DNA of 5,172 bases, taken from assembly GCA_016929205.1 (NCBI GenBank), contig JAFGJF010000286.1:1-5172 (forward strand), given 5' to 3'. Source of the stretch: Anaerolineae bacterium (GTDB taxonomy: Bacteria > Chloroflexota > Anaerolineae > JAFGEY01). The translations under genes and the position numbers were made by a program. This document shows positions 1 through 5,172 of this stretch, piece by piece; the stretch's first letter is position 1; each line of letters begins with the position of its first letter. The notes under the pieces are model-generated. The model did no database searches, was not told where the DNA came from, and worked only from the letters and a program-made list of their open reading frames with translations.

Positions 1-408
1 CACGTTTTCCCCTGCCTTGAGCCAGGGCTTGACGTCAAGGACAAAGGGGTAAAAGGCGTTACGATGGCAGCCAATATGCTGTCCATTCAAGATGATTTCG
101 GCGTTGGAATCAAGCCCGTTCAGGGTGAGTTCGACGACGTCGGCCGCGAGCCATTCTACGGGAACCTCAAATCGTTTGCGAAACCACCATGAACGGTCTT
201 CAGTCCAGTGGCTGTCAAAGCTGTTCAGGCCGAGCAGCGGCTCTTTTATTTTCCCGGCGGCGATCAGTCCCTGGTGAATGTCTCCCGGCACGGGCGTCGG
301 GATCCAGCCGTCAGGTGCGCGCGTGAGTGGTTCGGCGTTGCTCAGATCGTGATTTAAGGACGCTTCGAACAGCTCCCACGTGCCATTCAGCGATAGTCGC
401 TCAAACAT
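1..408 (-). CDS. Beta-mannosidase-like glycoside hydrolase family 2 protein, N-terminal part (runs off the left edge)
   Basis: This is the first 136 codons of a gene that continues beyond position 1; it starts at the ATG complementary to 406-408. The protein begins MFERLSLNGTWELFEA and shows the N-terminal sugar-binding jelly-roll domain of GH2 beta-mannosidases. Visible marks are an LNGTW start of the first strand, VPGDIHQGL near residues 40-48, the linker to SWWFRKRFEVP (about residues 73-83), and LNGLDSNAEIILNGQHIG followed by NAFYPFVLDV (about residues 95-126). Known members run to roughly 800-900 residues, with catalytic glutamates in a later TIM barrel not present here, so activity cannot be judged. 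Members remove terminal beta-linked mannose from mannan-derived or glycan-derived oligosaccharides. No signal peptide is visible, so a cytoplasmic enzyme acting on imported oligosaccharides is inferred. The start is fixed by a strong AAAGGAGG just upstream. Another GH2 specificity (for example beta-galactosidase or beta-glucuronidase) is less likely from these motifs. Confidence 0.88.
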   Translation of the reverse strand, partial: MFERLSLNGTWELFEASLNHDLSNAEPLTRAPDGWIPTPVPGDIHQGLIAAGKIKEPLLGLNSFDSHWTEDRSWWFRKRFEVPVEWLAADVVELTLNGLDSNAEIILNGQHIGCHRNAFYPFVLDVKPWLKAGENV

Positions 409-412
409 GCGG

Positions 413-420
413 CCTCCTTT
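413..420 (-). promoter_or_regulatory. Ribosome binding site of the beta-mannosidase gene
   Basis: The minus strand reads AAAGGAGG, then CCGC, then the ATG. This is a near-perfect anti-Shine-Dalgarno match and fixes the start at 408. The 4-nt spacing is a little shorter than usual. Confidence 0.8.
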
Positions 421-446
421 TACAGGGTGGAAGGGATAGGGTATCA

Positions 447-464
447 GGCCCGGTTGCCAGGGCC
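447..464 (-). other. Hairpin at the predicted 5' end of the mannosidase leader
   Basis: The minus strand reads GGCCCTGGCAACCGGGCC. GGCCC pairs with GGGCC, and an inner GG/CC pair forms around a CAA loop with one bulged T. The element is not followed by a T run in the mannosidase direction, so it does not look like an intrinsic terminator. Its outer edge coincides with the transcription start predicted from the TATAAT at 471-476. A 5'-terminal mRNA-stabilising stem is one possible role; chance is another. Confidence 0.35.
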
Positions 465-470
465 TTGAGA

Positions 471-498
471 ATTATAGTGCTTTTTGGGCGGCGCGCAA
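471..498 (-). promoter_or_regulatory. Probable sigma70-type promoter for the beta-mannosidase gene
   Basis: On the minus strand a perfect TATAAT (-10) lies at 476-471. A weak -35 candidate, TTGCGC (498-493), sits 16 nt upstream, and no TG extension is present. The predicted transcript would begin near 464, giving a leader of about 56 nt. It lies in the 100-nt gap between the glycyl radical enzyme stop and the mannosidase start, so it could give the mannosidase independent expression. Read-through from the upstream gene is not excluded, because no terminator is visible in the gap. Confidence 0.45.
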
Positions 499-508
499 GC
501 TACAAGCC

Positions 509-2590
509 CTATAGTCCGTGTTCGGTACGGGCCAGGACGTGATCCTGGAGCGCTTCCGGCAGCTCGACAAAGACGGCCGAGAATCCCCAGACGCGCACAA
601 TCAGGGTGCGAAATTCGGGCGCATCGGGGCGCTGGCGGGCGCGCAGCAGCGTATCGCGGTCGATGACGTTGGGCTGCAGCGTTGCCGCGCATGGCATGTT
701 GAGAAATGATGCAATGAGCGCGGCCAGTTTCTCTATGCCATCACCCCTGACTGCCGATGTGTGCAAGGCAAGATCCAGTACCGAACCGTGGGCGGCTTTG
801 GTCAAATCCACCTTGGCTACGGACTTGAGCACTGCAGTGGGGCCGCTGCGATCGGTGCCGACGGCCGGGGAAAAGCTGTTGGCGCACGGATCGCCTTGCC
901 GCCGCCCGTCCGGGGAGGCAGGCAGCATCCGTTTGTGCTGGATGCCAAAACACATCAATCCCGGGGCCCACTTGGGGCCTGGGCCGGGGAGATTGCCCGC
1001 CCGCTCGTGGACGCCATCACAAAAGAACTCGGCAATCTCTTTGGCGATGCAGTCGGCACGGTCGTCGTCATTGCCGTACTTGGGCATGCGGTTGAGCAGG
1101 CGCTGGCGCAGTGGCTCATACCCCACATAGTCTGCTTTCAGAGCGACGATCAGGTTGTCCCAGGTGAGCGTCTTTTCTCGATAGATCGATTCTTCGATCG
1201 CCGCCAGCCCATCGGCGGCATTCCCAACCTCGGCCAGGATCGAACCATAGATACTGTAGCGTGCGCCAGTCGACGAGGCTTTGTCTAAACAGTCTTCGAT
1301 GGTGGCAGCAAAAAAGGGGAACGTGATGGCACTGTCCTCATTGGCACCGTGGGGCATAAATGCTGTGAGCCGCGATTTAAAATCGGCCATAACCTCGTCA
1401 AAGGTGACAAAAGGCTGCTGCCGTGCATGCTGGATCGTTGCTTGCAGTGCGGACAGGGCGTCGTGGACGCGGAACCAGATCGTACCTTTGCCGCCGATGA
1501 TCAATTCCGAGCAGCCGTCATTACAATAGTCACGGGCATCCTCCGGCGGAATGCCCAGCCTGGACAGGGCAGGGATGACGACCTCGTCGTTGAAAATAGC
1601 GAGCACGTTAGCGCCTTTGGCCAGTACGCGACAGCATGCTTGTAGCAGGTGGGCCGGCGAGTTTCGGTAAAAGCGGACGTTGAGCTTGGGTTCGGGCAAC
1701 ATTAATCTGGCCGAGGCTCTCAGGCATATGGTGGTCAGTTCGTTGCAGGCATCGGTCCCGTCCGGCATCTGCCCGGCCAGGGCGATGTTGCGCAGATCGT
1801 CATTGGGTGCCTGGTAAACGAAACCTCGCTCGTCTGCACCGCCAAACTCGTTGATTTTGATGAACAGGCATTCAATCAGTTCTTGTGCCTTTTTCTGGGT
1901 GATCCGACCCTTCTCAATATCTTGCCTGAAAAAAGGCCAAAGCCATTGATCGAAACGACCAATGCAGCCGCGTCCACCAAAAATGCGCGTGAACTGGACC
2001 AGTTGCAGGGCGGCGTGGAACGAGGTCGGCGCGCGCGAGCACAGTTCCTGGCAGATGGCTGCGATCCGCTCCAGATCCTCGCTGCGGTTTGGATCGGTCT
2101 CTTGGCCGGCCAATTGCAAAGCATATGCACTATACTTGTGTACGTAATGACATGCGGCGTCGTAGGCGATGGCCACGGCGTGCAAGAATTCTTTTTTATC
2201 GGAATCGGTTTCCGTCTTGAGCCTGGCCTGAGCATGGTCGCGGATCCCGGCCAGTCCCATAGTCAGCAGGGTAGCGTACCCGGGTGGGTAGTGGGGATTA
2301 TAGTCGCCCAGTTTGACAGCCTCTTTATCTAGGGGAACGGCCAATCGGGTGCCGACGATCAACTCATCGGGCTGGATAAAGGGATCGCTGGCTGCCAGCA
2401 AGGTGGCAAAGTCGGTGGCATAGCCAACCAGCGTGTCCTCGCCGCAGCCAGTGATGGCTTTGTGGGCCACTCCCTGTCGATACGTGCCGGCCCAATAACT
2501 CTCTCGCAGGCGGTCGATCCGGCTCTGTGATATCAGTTCGAGATCGACTTTTGGTTCATTCTCTGTTCGTGCCAGATCAGTGTGCAACAT
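509..2590 (-). CDS. Short glycyl radical enzyme of the pyruvate formate-lyase superfamily, substrate unknown
   Basis: The protein has 693 residues. It holds the PFL-type barrel (roughly residues 20-560) and a C-terminal glycine-radical domain. Visible superfamily marks are GRFDQ at 211-215, NVRF at 304-307, the cysteine loop DGCSE with Cys360 and Glu362, GPTA at 583-586, and the glycyl loop RVWGFSA with Gly669. In this superfamily a radical-SAM activase abstracts hydrogen from that glycine, and the radical passes to the cysteine, which attacks the substrate. The C-x-E pair is typical of eliminases such as glycerol/diol dehydratase, choline TMA-lyase and hydroxyproline dehydratase. Pyruvate formate-lyase instead has two adjacent cysteines, so a dehydratase or C-X lyase is inferred. 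The substrate cannot be named. Oddities are Ser in GCSE where GCVE is usual, Trp-Gly-Phe where Ser/Ala/Cys-Gly-Tyr is usual, and a length below the usual 750-850 residues. The frame is open to an ATG at 2665, but the ATG at 2590 has AAAGGAGA in front and lies just downstream of a strong promoter whose start site excludes the earlier ATGs. No activase gene is in the window. The cytoplasm is the expected location. Confidence 0.93.
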   Translation of the reverse strand: MLHTDLARTENEPKVDLELISQSRIDRLRESYWAGTYRQGVAHKAITGCGEDTLVGYATDFATLLAASDPFIQPDELIVGTRLAVPLDKEAVKLGDYNPHYPPGYATLLTMGLAGIRDHAQARLKTETDSDKKEFLHAVAIAYDAACHYVHKYSAYALQLAGQETDPNRSEDLERIAAICQELCSRAPTSFHAALQLVQFTRIFGGRGCIGRFDQWLWPFFRQDIEKGRITQKKAQELIECLFIKINEFGGADERGFVYQAPNDDLRNIALAGQMPDGTDACNELTTICLRASARLMLPEPKLNVRFYRNSPAHLLQACCRVLAKGANVLAIFNDEVVIPALSRLGIPPEDARDYCNDGCSELIIGGKGTIWFRVHDALSALQATIQHARQQPFVTFDEVMADFKSRLTAFMPHGANEDSAITFPFFAATIEDCLDKASSTGARYSIYGSILAEVGNAADGLAAIEESIYREKTLTWDNLIVALKADYVGYEPLRQRLLNRMPKYGNDDDRADCIAKEIAEFFCDGVHERAGNLPGPGPKWAPGLMCFGIQHKRMLPASPDGRRQGDPCANSFSPAVGTDRSGPTAVLKSVAKVDLTKAAHGSVLDLALHTSAVRGDGIEKLAALIASFLNMPCAATLQPNVIDRDTLLRARQRPDAPEFRTLIVRVWGFSAVFVELPEALQDHVLARTEHGL

Positions 2591-2594
2591 CAGG

Positions 2595-2602
2595 TCTCCT
2601 TT
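2595..2602 (-). promoter_or_regulatory. Ribosome binding site deciding the glycyl radical enzyme start
   Basis: The minus strand reads AAAGGAGA, CCTG, ATG, with the ATG ending at 2590. This favours residue 26 of the longest open frame as the true start. A GGGAG lies 7 nt before the in-frame ATG at 2635, but that ATG overlaps the -10 box and would sit upstream of the predicted transcript. Confidence 0.75.
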
Positions 2603-2633
2603 GTCGATCAACACAAGACAGGCAATTTGTGAC

Positions 2634-2662
2634 ATTATATCACTCCCTATTCCTAGCGGCAA
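2634..2662 (-). promoter_or_regulatory. Extended -10 sigma70-type promoter for the glycyl radical enzyme gene
   Basis: The minus strand shows TTGCCG (2662-2657; four of six bases match TTGACA), a 17-nt spacer, and a perfect TATAAT (2639-2634) preceded by TGA, making an extended -10. Transcription is predicted to start near 2627, giving a leader of about 37 nt that contains the ribosome binding site at 2595-2602. The exact spacing and the extended -10 make this a convincing promoter by eye. Confidence 0.68.
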
Positions 2663-2723
2663 CATGCATGCGCTTGAGTGTATCGCCTTCTCTTAATCAC
2701 TCATCGATTGCTCGTTACGGGTG

Positions 2724-2752
2724 ATGACATGGGGGGTATTTTCTGGTATAAT
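2724..2752 (+). promoter_or_regulatory. Extended -10 sigma70-type promoter for the membrane protein and URO-D operon
   Basis: The plus strand shows ATGACA (2724-2729; five of six match TTGACA), a 17-nt spacer, and a perfect TATAAT (2747-2752) preceded by TGG, again an extended -10. Transcription should start near 2759, about 41 nt before the ATG at 2800. It diverges from the promoter of the glycyl radical enzyme; the two -35 boxes are about 60 bp apart, leaving 2663-2723 as shared space for an operator. No clear operator palindrome was recognised there. Confidence 0.72.
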
Positions 2753-2785
2753 AGAGTTATTCCAAGACAACTGTTTTCACAAAAT

Positions 2786-2792
2786 AAAAGGA
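2786..2792 (+). promoter_or_regulatory. Ribosome binding site of the small membrane protein
   Basis: AAAAGGA is separated by 7 nt from the ATG at 2800. The in-frame ATG at 2794 is too close to it to be used well, so this site decides between the two starts. Confidence 0.65.
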
Positions 2793-2799
2793 CATGGAA

Positions 2800-3042
2800 A
2801 TGAACAGATCCAAACTGGTTTGGGGGATCATTTGCCTGAGTTTGGCCGCGTTGCTTGCCGTATTGACCTTTGTCTTGCCGGAAGACAAGGTGATGTTTAT
2901 GGTGGGCGATGAAAATGTTCCCATTGTGCCAATGGTCATTCTCGGCGTCGTGGGGGTGGTTTTGCTCGCCACGGCGGGAAAAAGTGGGACGGAAGAAGCC
3001 ACATCTTTTGTATGGAGGCGCTCGAAGGCGCAACCTTGCTGA
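2800..3042 (+). CDS. Small hydrophobic membrane protein with a disrupted C-terminus
   Basis: The open frame gives 80 residues from the ATG at 2800, or 82 from the ATG at 2794. The later ATG is preferred because AAAAGGA (2786-2792) lies 7 nt before it but only 1 nt before the earlier one. Two membrane helices are visible, residues 6-26 (LVWGIICLSLAALLAVLTFVL, less the last residue in strict count) and 43-59, joined by a short acidic loop containing PEDK and GDEN. After the second helix the frame drifts into a charged tail and ends at TGA 3040-3042. An overlapping frame (2982-3119) carries on with a further helix, so the gene looks broken or frameshifted after residue about 61. It is the first gene of a likely operon with the URO-D-fold gene at 3125. 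The family is not recognised with certainty and no function is proposed. Confidence 0.7.
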   Translation: MNRSKLVWGIICLSLAALLAVLTFVLPEDKVMFMVGDENVPIVPMVILGVVGVVLLATAGKSGTEEATSFVWRRSKAQPC

Positions 3043-3119
3043 TCGTACTGGGAGCATACCTGATCGTCAAACCGTGGTTCGATAAGCGCCAGGTGTTTGG
3101 CAAGGCCGAGGAAGGCTAG
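2982..3119 (+). pseudogene. Out-of-frame continuation of the small membrane protein (third membrane helix)
   Basis: In the -1 frame relative to the upstream ORF, positions 2982-3119 read KWDGRSHIFCMEALEG, then a clear membrane helix (GATLLIVLGAYLIVKPWF), then a charged tail DKRQVFGKAEEG ending at TAG 3117-3119. The only ATG inside (3012) has no ribosome binding site, so independent translation is doubtful. Joined to the upstream frame by a -1 shift at the A run (2979-2983), it would give one protein of about 106 residues with three helices. It may be the result of an indel or sequencing error, gene decay, or a real translational frameshift. The stop lies 5 nt before the TTG of the next gene, and the GAAGG in its last codons may serve as that gene's ribosome binding site. 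Confidence 0.5.
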
Positions 3120-3124
3120 ACGAG

Positions 3125-4243
3125 TTGGTTGAGATGAGAACACGGCATGCAACAATGAGTCACCGCCAGCGCGTGTTGGCGGTGCTGGATCACCTCGAGC
3201 CGGATCGGGTTCCCCGTTACGCATCTTTGACCCCGTTTGTGCGTGAGACGTTTGAGCGCCAGACAGGGCAAACGAACCCGTCGGACTACTGGGACTGGGA
3301 CCTGGCTCACGTTGGATTCCGGCGGCCCGATCCGCTGCCCGATCTGAAAGCGCGATTTGGCCCGTTCTTCCAGGGGCGTGATTGTGAGTGGATTCTCGAT
3401 TGGGAGGTGAACGAGTACCCTCCCGAGTGGGGGGTGGCGACGCGTTCGGCGCATTATTTTCACCTTGCCGCGCCATTAGCGCCGATGGTGGCTTTTGAAA
3501 GTGTCGATCAGATCGCGGCCTATCCTTTTCCTGACTATGTGCAAGAGTGGAGCCACGATCACCTGGAAACCGAGGTACAACACTTGCAGCAGGCCGGTTA
3601 CCCGGTCAATGCCAGTATCGGCTGGATTTTTCAGACAGCGTGGACGCTGCGCACGCGCGAAAGGTTGTTCATCGATTTTTACGACAACCCAGACCTGGCG
3701 CGGGCGCTCTTGCGCCGGGTAACGGATATCCGTCTGGCCCAGGCGGTGCGCTTTGCCGAGGCCGGAGTGGATACGATCTCGATCAATGACGACATCGGCA
3801 CGCAGGAGAGCATGATTATGAGCCCGGCGATGTGGCGGCGCTGGCTCAAACCGTACATGGCCGAGGTGATCGCGGCCATCCACCGCGTCAACCCTGCAAT
3901 TCGTTTTCGATATCACTCGGATGGTCTGCTTACCCCGGTGATCGACGATCTGATCGAGATCGGCGTGGCATCCTTGATCACCGTTCAGCCGGAGAGCATG
4001 GATGTATTCGAGATCAAGCGCCAGTTTGGCGACCGCGTCTGTCTCGAGGGCACATTTGGCCTGCAGGGGGCGTTTATGCGCGGCACGGCCGACGAGGTGT
4101 GGCAAATCGTCAAGGCGCAGTGCGCGGGGCTGATGCCCGGCGGCGGTTGGATCGCATCGCCGGGGAATGGCATCACGCCGGATGTGCCCTGGGAGAACCT
4201 GGTGGCTTTTTTTGACGCACTGGACGCGTACGGCAGCTATTAA
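3125..4243 (+). CDS. Uroporphyrinogen decarboxylase-fold (URO-D/MtaA-like) family protein
   Basis: The protein has up to 372 residues, a normal full length for URO-D-fold methyltransferase-like proteins. Family marks are the N-terminal SHRQRVLAVLDHLEPDRVP (residues 12-30), the NDDIGTQ segment (221-227) followed by SPAMWRRWLKPY, YHSDG (263-267), and the C-terminal GGGWIASPGNGITPD plus VPWENL. Members include true uroporphyrinogen decarboxylase and MtaA/MtbA-type methyltransferases that move methyl groups from corrinoid proteins using zinc held by H-x-C and a distal Cys. Here the equivalents are His264-Ser-Asp266 and Asn348, so the classical zinc site is not intact. No haem synthesis genes or corrinoid protein are nearby, and neither activity is claimed. 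It is probably cytoplasmic and co-transcribed with the small membrane protein. The start is uncertain: the TTG at 3125 has GAAGG 9 nt upstream, ATG 3134 has only a weak GAG, and ATG 3155 is where family similarity begins. Confidence 0.9.
   Translation: MVEMRTRHATMSHRQRVLAVLDHLEPDRVPRYASLTPFVRETFERQTGQTNPSDYWDWDLAHVGFRRPDPLPDLKARFGPFFQGRDCEWILDWEVNEYPPEWGVATRSAHYFHLAAPLAPMVAFESVDQIAAYPFPDYVQEWSHDHLETEVQHLQQAGYPVNASIGWIFQTAWTLRTRERLFIDFYDNPDLARALLRRVTDIRLAQAVRFAEAGVDTISINDDIGTQESMIMSPAMWRRWLKPYMAEVIAAIHRVNPAIRFRYHSDGLLTPVIDDLIEIGVASLITVQPESMDVFEIKRQFGDRVCLEGTFGLQGAFMRGTADEVWQIVKAQCAGLMPGGGWIASPGNGITPDVPWENLVAFFDALDAYGSY
4240..4243. other. Shared TTAA of two convergent stop codons
   Basis: The palindrome TTAA provides TAA for the plus-strand URO-D gene (4241-4243) and TAA for the minus-strand URO-D-like gene (4242-4240). 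There is no room for an intergenic bidirectional terminator, and none was seen inside the gene ends. Transcripts from the two strands are therefore expected to overlap into each other's coding sequence. Confidence 0.85.
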
Positions 4244-5091
4244 AAGCGCGCGCAGAATCGGCCAAAGAGGTCGTCCAACTCGGCTACCGTCAGCGGCGTC
4301 TCGACCGTCAGCGCCAGCCCCTCCGGCTCTAGTTCGGCACATAACGTCAATACCTCTTGTGCCGGGCAGATGACCTGCAACGAGCGATCACTGTTCTGGA
4401 TTTTCCTAAACATATCGATCCAGGGCAATGCCGAAGGTGCGCCCGCGCCGGGGCAAAATTGGATTGCCTGAAGTTGTGGCACGTCAAGCAGTGCGTCGAG
4501 ATGGCGCGTTGCAGCGGGACCATCGAGGTGGTAAACGGCCCTTCCGACGGCAGAGGCCTGGCGAACGATGTCCGGCAGAAAGAGGTTTTCAAAGTGGCGT
4601 GGCCCGATCATACAGGCAAAATCGCATTCGGCAACCAGATAAGGTCGCGCTGACCAGAGCGCGAGCCAGTGGACGAGGTGTGCGCCGTGAGCGTCCGCGA
4701 TCTCGTACAGGGTGCTGAAGGCACGATGCCAGCTTGGATAAATGGCCTCGATGGCGGCTTGCACCCGATCGGGCTGCTGCACGACATCCATACACAGCGC
4801 GGTGGCCCCACGCAGGGTAAGCAGCGCTTCGCCTGTGCCGCCCAGCCCTGGCGAACAGACGATGTACTGCCCCGGTGCGTCCCGGGCGACACACTGCATC
4901 AGGCTGATCGCTCGCTGCCACCATGGGTTGTCGTCATGTAGAATCCAGTCGGTGTTTGACCAGTCGTCGTCGATAAGGCTGGGCGTCCAGGCAGTGTCGG
5001 CCTCGAAAATCCGGTCGCCGCCGAGCAAGCTGGACAATGCGACCGGCCCCAAATCGGCACGGATGATCGGCAAAGCTTCTCCCACGCTCAT
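4240..5091 (-). CDS. Divergent URO-D-fold protein, apparently lacking the N-terminal part
   Basis: The reading frame gives 283 residues. Features that fit a divergent URO-D-like family are GEALPIIRADLGPVALSSLLG at the very start (residues 4-24), DDNPWW (53-58), GLGGTGEALLTLRG (82-95), CDFACMIGPRHFENLFLP (156-173), YHLDGPAATRHLDALL (187-202) and QFCPGAG (211-217). The HLDG (His188, Asp190) corresponds in position and form to the HSDG of the convergent gene. From memory, complete relatives are about 350-380 residues, with some 60-90 residues before the GEALP-like segment; here the frame is cut by a TAG at 5113-5115. Only a weak GAAAG precedes the ATG at 5091. It may therefore be a nonsense-truncated pseudogene, a gene with an error in the sequence, or a genuinely short form. 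Catalytic role and substrate are unknown; a cytoplasmic location is expected. Its stop overlaps that of the plus-strand URO-D gene. Confidence 0.75.
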   Translation of the reverse strand: MSVGEALPIIRADLGPVALSSLLGGDRIFEADTAWTPSLIDDDWSNTDWILHDDNPWWQRAISLMQCVARDAPGQYIVCSPGLGGTGEALLTLRGATALCMDVVQQPDRVQAAIEAIYPSWHRAFSTLYEIADAHGAHLVHWLALWSARPYLVAECDFACMIGPRHFENLFLPDIVRQASAVGRAVYHLDGPAATRHLDALLDVPQLQAIQFCPGAGAPSALPWIDMFRKIQNSDRSLQVICPAQEVLTLCAELEPEGLALTVETPLTVAELDDLFGRFCARF

Positions 5092-5172
5092 CTTTCGCTC
5101 ATTTTCTGAGCACTATGGCGGAATTGGCTGAACCGGCAACGCTAAATTCTCATAGATAGAGACTGGCAATCC
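5092..5172 (-). other. Region upstream of the minus-strand URO-D-like gene, with in-frame TAG
   Basis: Reading on the minus strand in the same frame as the downstream gene, the window edge to 5116 is open and gives GLPVSIYENLALPVQPIPP. Then comes TAG (5115-5113), then CSENERK, then the chosen Met at 5091. The other two minus frames stop early (TAG and TGA). It could be the remains of the missing N-terminal coding region or an ordinary upstream region; no convincing promoter was found in these 81 bases. Confidence 0.4.

Noticed and set aside
477..508. Possible terminator after the glycyl radical enzyme (GC-rich stretch followed by AAAAAGC on the minus strand)
   Set aside because: On the minus strand the run after the GC-rich part is A, not T, and no clean stem forms, so an intrinsic terminator for this gene is not supported.
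606..1288. Plus-strand frames of about 175 codons opposite the glycyl radical enzyme
   Set aside because: They are antisense to strongly conserved motifs of the enzyme and show no recognisable protein features.
2635..2665. Earlier ATG starts (2635, 2665) for the glycyl radical enzyme
   Set aside because: They overlap the predicted -10 and -35 elements and add residues without family similarity; the ATG at 2590 has a better ribosome binding site.
2663..2671. CATGCATG/GCATGC palindrome in the divergent promoter region
   Set aside because: It is only 8 bp of self-complementary alternating sequence just upstream of the -35 box of the minus promoter, with no second copy nearby; too short to call an operator.
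2757..3476. A 239-codon minus-strand frame across the membrane protein and the start of the URO-D gene
   Set aside because: Its composition is rich in Pro, Ser, Thr and Arg without domain features; it overlaps two plus-strand coding regions and the plus-strand promoter.
3476..4342. A 288-codon open frame on the minus strand opposite the URO-D gene
   Set aside because: Its translation is low-complexity and Arg/His-rich with no family marks, while the opposite strand encodes a clear full-length URO-D-fold protein; it is a shadow frame caused by G+C-rich codon use.
5113..5115. TAG as a possible pyrrolysine codon, because the gene resembles methyltransferase relatives
   Set aside because: Pyrrolysine is known in MtmB, MtbB and MttB, which are different folds from the URO-D family; there is no evidence in the window for the pyrrolysine machinery, and the TAG lies outside recognised conserved sequence.

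Overview
The window looks like a piece of a bacterial, probably anaerobic, moderately G+C-rich genome. The main evidence is an oxygen-sensitive glycyl radical enzyme, bacterial sigma70-type promoters with perfect TATAAT boxes, and AAGGAG-type ribosome binding sites. The gene mix (glycyl radical enzyme, GH2 beta-mannosidase, two uroporphyrinogen-decarboxylase-fold proteins, a small hydrophobic membrane protein) would fit an anaerobic carbohydrate-degrading lineage such as Anaerolineae-like Chloroflexota, but that placement is a guess from gene content and not a marker-based result.

Layout. Positions 1-408 (minus) hold the N-terminal 136 codons of a GH2-family beta-mannosidase-like enzyme that runs off the left edge. 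Positions 509-2590 (minus) encode a complete short glycyl radical enzyme of the pyruvate formate-lyase superfamily, with its cysteine/glutamate active-site motif and a divergent glycyl loop. Positions 2591-2799 are a divergent promoter region: two near-consensus extended -10 promoters point away from each other. To the right (plus) come a small membrane protein at 2800-3042, whose third membrane segment lies in another frame (2982-3119), and then, 5 nt later, a URO-D-fold protein (3125-4243). A second, very different URO-D-fold protein lies on the minus strand (4240-5091). It converges on the first so closely that the two stop codons share a TTAA palindrome. The last 81 bases contain an in-frame TAG upstream of this second protein, which seems to lack the usual N-terminal part of its family.

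How the genes may work together. The glycyl radical enzyme and the mannosidase read the same way and could be co-expressed, although the mannosidase also has its own likely promoter in the 100-nt gap. The membrane protein and the first URO-D-fold protein look like one operon. Both URO-D-fold proteins keep a histidine of the family metal/cofactor site but carry H-x-D instead of the H-x-C of MtaA-type methyltransferases, so neither can be called a corrinoid or coenzyme M methyltransferase with confidence. The radical-SAM activase that the glycyl radical enzyme needs is not in this window. No RNA gene, insertion sequence, CRISPR array or strong intrinsic terminator was seen.
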